NCBI GenBank assembly: GCA_013076295.1
Contig: RQOL01000718.1
Coordinates: 1,364,001 to 1,428,000, forward strand
From: Sanderia malayensis
Lineage: Eukaryota; Cnidaria; Scyphozoa; Semaeostomeae; Pelagiidae
DNA: 64,000 nucleotides
Direction: 5' to 3'
The notes beneath the pieces were generated by a model. It ran no database searches. It was given only the letters and a program-made list of their open reading frames with translations, and was not told the origin of the DNA. Numbering within the stretch: the stretch's first letter is position 1; every line of letters begins with the position of its first letter. The translations under genes were made by a program, and so were the position numbers. Positions 57,621 through 64,000 of this stretch are shown piece after piece.

Positions 57621-60600
57621 TTACAGCATATCAATTCCATAAAATCTCCACCATTTTCCAACTACAAAAATTAGCAACAGAACGGCAAAGATGGTGAAGA
57701 TTAAATATTCCGCGCGGTGGGATATTGCCCGTGCCATCTTTCTTATGAAGAGCAAAGATTGATGAAGGAAGCCAAAGTAGCCTTCTTCTTTTCGATTAGT
57801 CTAAAAAGAAATATCAATTGACTGTTAGAAACGTCGGAATGTGTCCAATGGTCGCTGGACCATGCAGCAGTTCCGTTCATTTGCGAGATTCATACTGAGT
57901 AACAAAACATTACACAAGTCCCCGAGTCCCCAAGTCCCCGAGTCCCCCCCCCCCCAAATCCGTCTTTTGCGATTTAAGATAAAGGGGAGCAAAAATACTT
58001 TTCGTACAACTAAGCTTTTGGGGTTTATTAATAATCCCAACAGATTTTAGAGAGGCGTTTATTCAAGAAAGGGCGCTTATTGAAACTTCAAGGAATTTAA
58101 AAAGAGAGTTTTGAAATTAAACAGTTTTCATCATCTTCCAAAAAGTGTTGAGAAATCTTCAGAAAAAAGTGTCATTTTAACTCAGTACTTGAAAGGGGGC
58201 GCTTATTCGCTGAAATGAGCCACTTCATCTGCAAGGCAACTGTTATCAATTTGGGCTGGCGTAAACTCTTAACCCCAGAAGTTCTGGTTACTCGTTTGCC
58301 AACCTCGGAAAGATGGACAGCTGAGTTGAGTTCGTTGCTCTGACCTCTGAGGTATCCTCTCATCTTTCTCTGTTGGCTGAGGAGACCTCAGATGTGAGGT
58401 GAAAGCTCCCAAAATAATTAAACATATTAATTAGTTAGTTAGCGCGTTTGAGTGTTAAAAATTAATGGCGACCCAGCAAAATTAAATGTAGTAATCTTTT
58501 CAGTGTTTACAGTAATGGGCTTCGAACGAAAGTTCTGCTGGTACAGAGTGTTGCAAAAGAAAGAAACTTGGTAATGAAACCGTTGTACAATAGCTAACAA
58601 ACATATATTTGGTATAAAATATATGTTGGCGTAGAGTATCAAATTTGGAGTTGGCGTGGAATATCAAATTTGGTACGAAAAGATATGTTCATCGATCTTG
58701 TGCACAGGCTTTGAATGTCAATGAAATTGATCACAGCACACCTTTATAAGGATGAAACATACTAACTCATCCTTTCAAACACAAGACTACTTATGCAGAT
58801 GAAGTGCACGTGAAAAATGGTGGATGCATTTGTCATTTTTACCTCCCTAAGCTCCTGATATGTTTCACCCTACATTCTATCAGTCCATTTGTATTACTGC
58901 TTCGCCTGGAGATGGAGCACAATAAAATATGGAGAGCATAGAATTGGGGAGTGAGATGTTCAAGAAATCTTGAGATATCCGTAAACAGCAAGCTTACACC
59001 TTACTTACCCTTATTAGTCGAAATCTTTCGAGTGACCTGATTAGGCCAGTGTCATTTTTTGTGACGATTGGCATGTATTCTTTAACGTATTCTCGAGTCC
59101 ACCATCGCTTGTCGTGGCTAGATAAAGAACAAGAAGAGAAACCTCCTTCAGGCGTACAGTTTGCAATAACAAAATTACTAATACGGGGTTAACCTTGTCA
59201 GTTCTACAGACAATGTTATCAGTAAGGAAATGGCCGAGTAAAGATAAGAAGCCAATTCTGCCAACGAGTTCTCAATGCACCAGATATTTAGTGCGTTTTC
59301 CAGTACCATTCGCCATGTAAGGGGCTTGTCAAAGCGAGTATGAATGGAATGCTACTAGGCAGCTCAAAGCGTCGAATGTTTCATTGAATCAAAAAGCCCG
59401 GGGGGTAGGAGGGGGCACTATGTATTTTTTGGGCAATGGGGACGTGCTATCAAGAGCGGTGTCAATTTTCACGATTTTTTGTAAGGAACAGTGGAAAACT
59501 GTAGTTGAAGTAAAACTCAGGGTCGACAGCCCTCAATTTTCAAAAAATTGGTATGAGGATGTTCCTGAAGCTTGGGTGGCAGGTCTCTAACCAAATTTAA
59601 TCATGCAAGCACCCCCCTCCCTCCCCCCAGACAAAGAAGCTAGCCATATAAGAAAGTTGTTACACCAAGATTTCACTGTCCTAGATGAATGAGCTACTGA
59701 ATGAATTGAATCACCTCGGTTTGAATACGGCGCTAAAAAACCCAGTGTTATTGGAGGTATAATGGTATCTGTACAGGACACTTCTTATGTACTTCGGTGG
59801 TCTCAGTTTGAATGGGTTCTCTTCTGCCATCAAATTAAGCACGGATTTTTCACCGCTTAGTAACTTGTGACACAAATTCACAAACCATGGCTTTGACTTG
59901 GCGTCTCCGAGAGAGGCAAACCACATCTGCCAGTCGAGACGAGGCTGGTGTGGAACTGTAAATGGAAACGAGGCTGGTGTCGTTAAGTTTCTCTCAAAAG
60001 CAGCCAATTGCTTTCTCTTCATATTTATTTGATATGAAAATGATTTTATCTATTTATTTGAAATTTATTTCAAAATAAAGAAGTTCCAGGAAGATGAGTG
60101 AAAGAAATTCTTACCATTAAATGTTGGCGAGGAGAATAAACTTCCAGGCTTATAGATGAAATTGTATTCCTACAGCGTACAAGAGCAATAAATAAGGTAA
60201 CTCGAAGCTTGAATGCTCTGTATGTATATCAAAGTAATAATACAATAATACAATAAATTATCAGGATATAATTTAGGAACGATTTAATGTCCGAGCACAG
60301 TCAAGGATAAAAATGTCACGAATCGATCTATTATTACAACTATTACGAAATTGTATCAAGCTTAAAAGTCATGTACTATCAGTCAGAGCCATGTGACTCT
60401 AATGCGATATGTATGTTATAACTTGTAATCATAAAATATGATTTAGTAGCTATTCGTGATTTTGAGATACAAGCAACACTGTTGTGTGTATTTCTACGCC
60501 TCTGTTCTGCTAAGCCCAGATACGTTACAAAAAAATAGCTGTCCGCAAAAACTTATGGATGATATTTTGAGTGGAACTTTAATATAACGGACATCTATGG

Positions 60601-63600
60601 AATTAACGACCTTGTCCGTTAGAGGTTCCAGTGGATAACAATAGTATGATAATCCTACCTTCCATTGTGTTGTATTGCTTAATTCATCTGCTCCCATTAG
60701 TATCACTTCGGGTCGGCCACCAATACCAGTCATACTAAAGTAAAATATAAAAATATCAAAACAAAATTATCATCTACTGAAAGTGCCATGCGCCGTGATT
60801 ATTTGGCAACACCCCATGCGCCGTGATTCTTTAGCTACATCCAATGCGCAGTGCGCAGAGGTAACAATAGAAGCTACAAGTAGCTTGGGTTCAAAGTGTG
60901 CCCAAATTATAGTCTCGAAATATGAATGTCTCACATCTTATTTGCGATGCTGTACTCCTCTATATGATGGGTTATAAGAAGTATTCGACACGGTGAAAGT
61001 AAAAAATTCTCAAGCAGGCTGGGGTTCGTGGAGAAGTAAAAGATTAATCTTTCAATGTTCTTATATACCTTCGGAAAAGACCATAGGCATTAAACAACCG
61101 CCCAGCCATCTTGTGCTGCTTGTGAAAAACTGTTGGCACACTTCTGTATGATTGGGCATGAAGTTCGGAGAGAGGAACCTAAAATAACAAGAGATTGATG
61201 CAAGTCAGACTTTTCTTATAATGAAAAGCCTGACGGATATGTGTAGCGATACAGTAAAAACCGGCATATAGGAACCTGTAAATTTTCCTTCCAGCCTATT
61301 GTTATAAGACAATAGGCTATTGTTTTGTTTATTGTTTTGAGCATCAAAATCACCCAGAAGGTTCATAATCCATTGGTTTTTATATGCGGGTTTCTACTGT
61401 AGTCTATCTTTTACAGTTGAGTGATGAAAATCCTACTCAAATTAGGCCTTACCGGTTCCAATAACAACATGAAGAAACAGTGAATGACTTGCAAACGTAT
61501 GGAAATAGAAGATGGCCTATGCACAAAGAAGGTGAGCAACAGAAGCGACTTACAGACCGTGACATCAAATTCTCTAAACTAGAGCTAGGAACACAATTGG
61601 ATACTCACCAAAGTGATCCCAAAAATCCAACAAACGATAGTGCCAAAAAAAACGCATTGACAAATTGCTACCACCTTCACGGGCAGCGTGTAGGGCTTCG
61701 TAATGCACCTACAAAAATACGTTAAATGAATGTATGAAGGAGTAGAAGGTGAAGTTTGGTTTCCCTGTGAATGCCTAGCAGTAGCACATACCTGTAAAAT
61801 GCAGCAACGATCTCCATTTTCAGTGTCATCATAGCAAGCACAACGGCAACTTGTATCATGCCAGGTAATGCATCGAGAAACTGTTTTGCAGTGAATTCTG
61901 TAAAGGAGCCATGATAAAAAATGTTAAAGTTCAATATATCCTCTTTTCAAAGAAAACAAAGAAAATATAGGATTGAAATTATCAATAAAGTGAAATACCG
62001 ATTTGAGAGTGGATAAATTCGTCTTTGCTGTAACGAATGCCAAAGTATGTTACTGCAATTTTAGCAAGAAGAATGATGAAAGATGCAAATAAAAGCCACT
62101 TCAATAACTTCTTTACGCGGATAAAATGCTTGCTTTTCATAAAACCTTCGAGTATCAAGATCTTTTTTGATTTGCATTTACTTTTCAGCATTTCGAATAT
62201 TTTGTCCACGCCAGACACCGAAACCGAATGCGCTGGAAAATAAATACAAATGAAGCATGAAAATAGAGTGAAAATAATTGTCAAAAACATGCTCCTAAAA
62301 CTAATTCACTTATAGCAGGCACTTCTGGATCCCTGGAACGTTTGAACTAATCTGTCCCAGAAAGCTTGACTGAAAGGATGCTTGACTGAAATTTGTTTTA
62401 AAGTGATCAGAAGGTCCGAATTTGTATGTTTCGACTACTTGTGAGCCATATTTCACTCAATATTTCAATCAATCCAGATATGGCTTTTCGATCCGACCTG
62501 TTCATGGCAAATACATATAGACATACAGTGATTGTATTTGATTGGAAAGCATTTTGAAAATGCACAACTGGTTAAGAATGCTTCTGGCTTTTCATTGTTA
62601 CTTTCTTCTTCTTTGGGAGTCGTTGCCGCTTTGCGGCATCTGACGTCATTGTTTTGAAGTAGCGAGAAGCAGAGAGCGATGGTGATCAGATTGAAGTAGT
62701 TATAGTTTCCAGTCGACATAATCATTATCTGCAGAAAAACCTAAGAAAAATAAATGCATTTCAAGCCATGATTGAATTACGAAGATTTGATACAAAGCTC
62801 AAGGGTCAGAATCAAAATTCAGAGGTCGTAAACTCGAAGATGAAAGGTCAAAGTGTAGGATGATCTTTGTCAATGACTTTTGTCATCAAAGCCTACAGTT
62901 TCGTAATATATTTAGAGAGGTTTTTGGGTCAGCTATAGCTTTGCTGACAACTGAAGTATAATGATTAGTAATATCAGGGTATTGTGTGATGGATAAAATT
63001 TCGATTTCAACCTGCGCAGAAAATGCAAATATTCTGACATTTCTCATCGGCACAAAAAACATGAACGGGATGACGATTTCGATTAAATACCTAGAAAGCA
63101 AGCACAAACAGGTAAGAAAAATTCAAAAAGAAAAGTAAACAAGAATAAGACAAATAAAACATATAAAACAATAGAAATGAATAACATAAGTAATATAGAA
63201 AAACATAAATAATATATGTCGGGATGCTTACGTAAACACAACACAAAGTTGGTGGAAAGATTTAGGTAGCTTTGCCATGTACCACGCAAATGGATTGGGG
63301 ATGCACTACAATGCAAACATAGCAATGTATTGTATTGTAATTTCAATGCGCATCACTGCGATGCCGAGAGTTATATGCACATTAATGCTCGGTAATCCTA
63401 ATCGAATAGACATTGGAAAATTTATTGCCGAAGCCCGAGCGTACCTGCGACTCGTAATGCCAGTTCAATGCAGTTAGATTCCACCACGTTACATCCATCC
63501 AAAGTAATTTCACGATCCCGGAGCCGAACATGAGTCTGAATAGCAACCACTTGACCAGCCAGAAGCAGATTGAATCGTGCTCTTTGGGAATCGACGCCAA

Positions 63601-63940
63601 CCTTCTGCATCTTATTATGCTACACAGTCCGATTTGCAGGTTCCATGGGGCAATTAGGATAGCTAGAAAGCCGGTTTCGAGTAACAAATGGTCCCTGTAA
63701 GACAATAAAAGTTGAAATACTGACGGAATGACACGATTGTCGCATAATTCATCGAATAAGGCCCCCTCGAAAAAGCCCCCTTCCTCGAAAAGGAAGCCCC
63801 AAAAACAATCGTCCACCCAAACAAATTCCATTTGATTCAGAGAGAGTTCTAAAAATACGAATCTAAAAATTGTCAATGAGTTCTAGAAATCCATAATGGT
63901 GTAATGCTCACCACTGATAATAAAGGAAAATTTGCCCAAC
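57621..63940 (-). CDS. LMF2: lipase maturation factor 2-like, partial (14 exons seen, N terminus outside window)
   Basis: Exons, 5' to 3': 63940-63912, 63694-63445, 63305-63232, 63090-63012, 62740-62569, 62232-61999, 61897-61792, 61708-61609, 61178-61069, 60734-60659, 60169-60115, 59955-59742, 59117-59009, 57800-57621; 595 residues seen. LMF proteins are multi-pass ER membrane proteins that help lipases fold. Visible family blocks are DHLLLETGFLAILIAPWN, WLVKWLLFRLMFGSGIVKL, TWWNLTALNWHYESQ, YLIEIVIPFMFFVP, STGNYNYFNLITIALC, NAYGLFRR, MTGIGGRPEV and PHQPRLDWQMWFASLGD. The C terminus ends in a membrane helix (IFTIFAVLLLIFVVG) and GIDML. LMF2 is favoured over LMF1 by the C-terminal extension, but not proven. 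The first 100 or so residues lie beyond the right edge. Confidence 0.93.
58045..58210. repeat. dispersed 'GGGCGCTTATT' repeat, LMF2 intron
   Basis: AAGAAAGGGCGCTTATTGAAACTTC near the left and GGGGGCGCTTATTCGCTGAAATGAGCC at the right, in direct orientation. A C-rich GAGTCCCC tract precedes it at 57920-57955. Confidence 0.65.
61252..61399. mobile_element. Tc1-like MITE family B copy (LMF2 intron)
   Basis: 148 bp, CAGTAAAAACCGGCATATAG to TATATGCGGGTTTCTACTG, TA on both flanks, internal AGACAATAGGCTATTGTTTT palindrome. Confidence 0.9.
62398..62495. repeat. diverged copy of the 2.6-2.9 kb repeat
   Basis: GTGATCAGAAGGTCCGAATT and TCGACTACTTGTGAGCCATA parallel the segment at 2718-2770. It lies in an LMF2 intron. 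Confidence 0.6.
63745..63805. repeat. dispersed 'AATAAGGCCCCCTCG' repeat, LMF2 intron
   Basis: AATAAGGCCCCCTCGAAAAAG and CCCCCTTCCTCGAAAAGGAAG in an intron near the right edge; same family as 39700-39805. Confidence 0.65.
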
Positions 63941-64000
63941 CTAAAAATAGAAACAAACACAAGTTAATTAATGTTGTTTCAACCAAAAGTTAGCCTTCTT

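Noticed and set aside
62465..62725. Minus frame continuing past the LMF2 exon to 62465
   Set aside because: The exon ends at 62569 at a GTTGTG donor that is in phase with the next exon; the tail beyond it is intron.
63382..63876. Long minus frame taken as one 164-codon gene
   Set aside because: Only bases 63445-63694 are an exon of the LMF2-like gene; the rest is intron reading through the splice sites, including a GC-rich repeat.
1..64000. CRISPR arrays, operons, ribosome binding sites or riboswitches
   Set aside because: The window is eukaryotic; the regular repeats seen are minisatellites without unique spacers.

Overview
The window is nuclear DNA of an intron-rich, AT-rich invertebrate animal. 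The gene content (a Kv7/KCNQ channel, Tribbles, GTSF1, epsilon-tubulin, CCT1, ERGIC3, RPL30) is metazoan. The many short exons with GT-AG introns, introns of a few hundred bases, dense small DNA transposons, a Ty1/copia element and a bacterial-type methyltransferase gene fit an early-branching animal, a cnidarian being my best guess. No single feature proves the lineage. All gene models were built by eye from splice sites, reading-frame phase and family similarity; exon phases close in every model.

Layout. 1-2.6 kb: 3' part of a decayed copia retrotransposon with its downstream LTR. 2.6-5.2 kb: repeats, including a large fold-back-like inverted structure. 5.26-8.15 kb (+): a serine racemase/threonine dehydratase-type PLP enzyme. 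8.5-13.9 kb (-): CCT1 (TCP-1 alpha). 15.1-18.8 kb (+): a transmembrane adaptor with about twelve YxxPhi tyrosine motifs, similar in design to PAG1/Cbp or LAT. 19.7-23.6 kb (-): TUBE1. 23.9-24.5 kb (-): RPL30. 25.5-27.9 kb (-): ECHDC3. 28.5-28.75 kb (-): a small unrecognised membrane protein. 28.8-31.8 kb: intergenic. 31.8-34.0 kb (+): Tribbles pseudokinase. 34.0-36.3 kb: intergenic. 36.3-44.3 kb (-): KCNQ channel, 15 exons. 45.3-51.1 kb (-): ERGIC3, 17 exons. 51.3-53.4 kb (+): GTSF1-like piRNA factor. 53.9-56.9 kb (-): CmcI/rhamnosyl O-methyltransferase-family protein. 57.6 kb to the right edge (-): lipase maturation factor 2-like, 5' end outside the window.

The genes are not an operon or an obvious functional cluster; most are housekeeping genes in compact order. 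Two pairs are divergent and may share promoters (CCT1 with the adaptor; ERGIC3 with GTSF1, 221 bases between start codons). ERGIC3 and LMF2 both act in the early secretory pathway, but their proximity may be chance.

The non-coding sequence is shaped by small mobile elements: a Tc1/mariner-like palindromic MITE family of about 150 bp with at least eight copies, nearly all in introns; a second family of about 170 bp; an 8-bp-TSD MITE in the CCT1/adaptor spacer; and a hAT remnant whose target-site duplication copied a splice donor of GTSF1.
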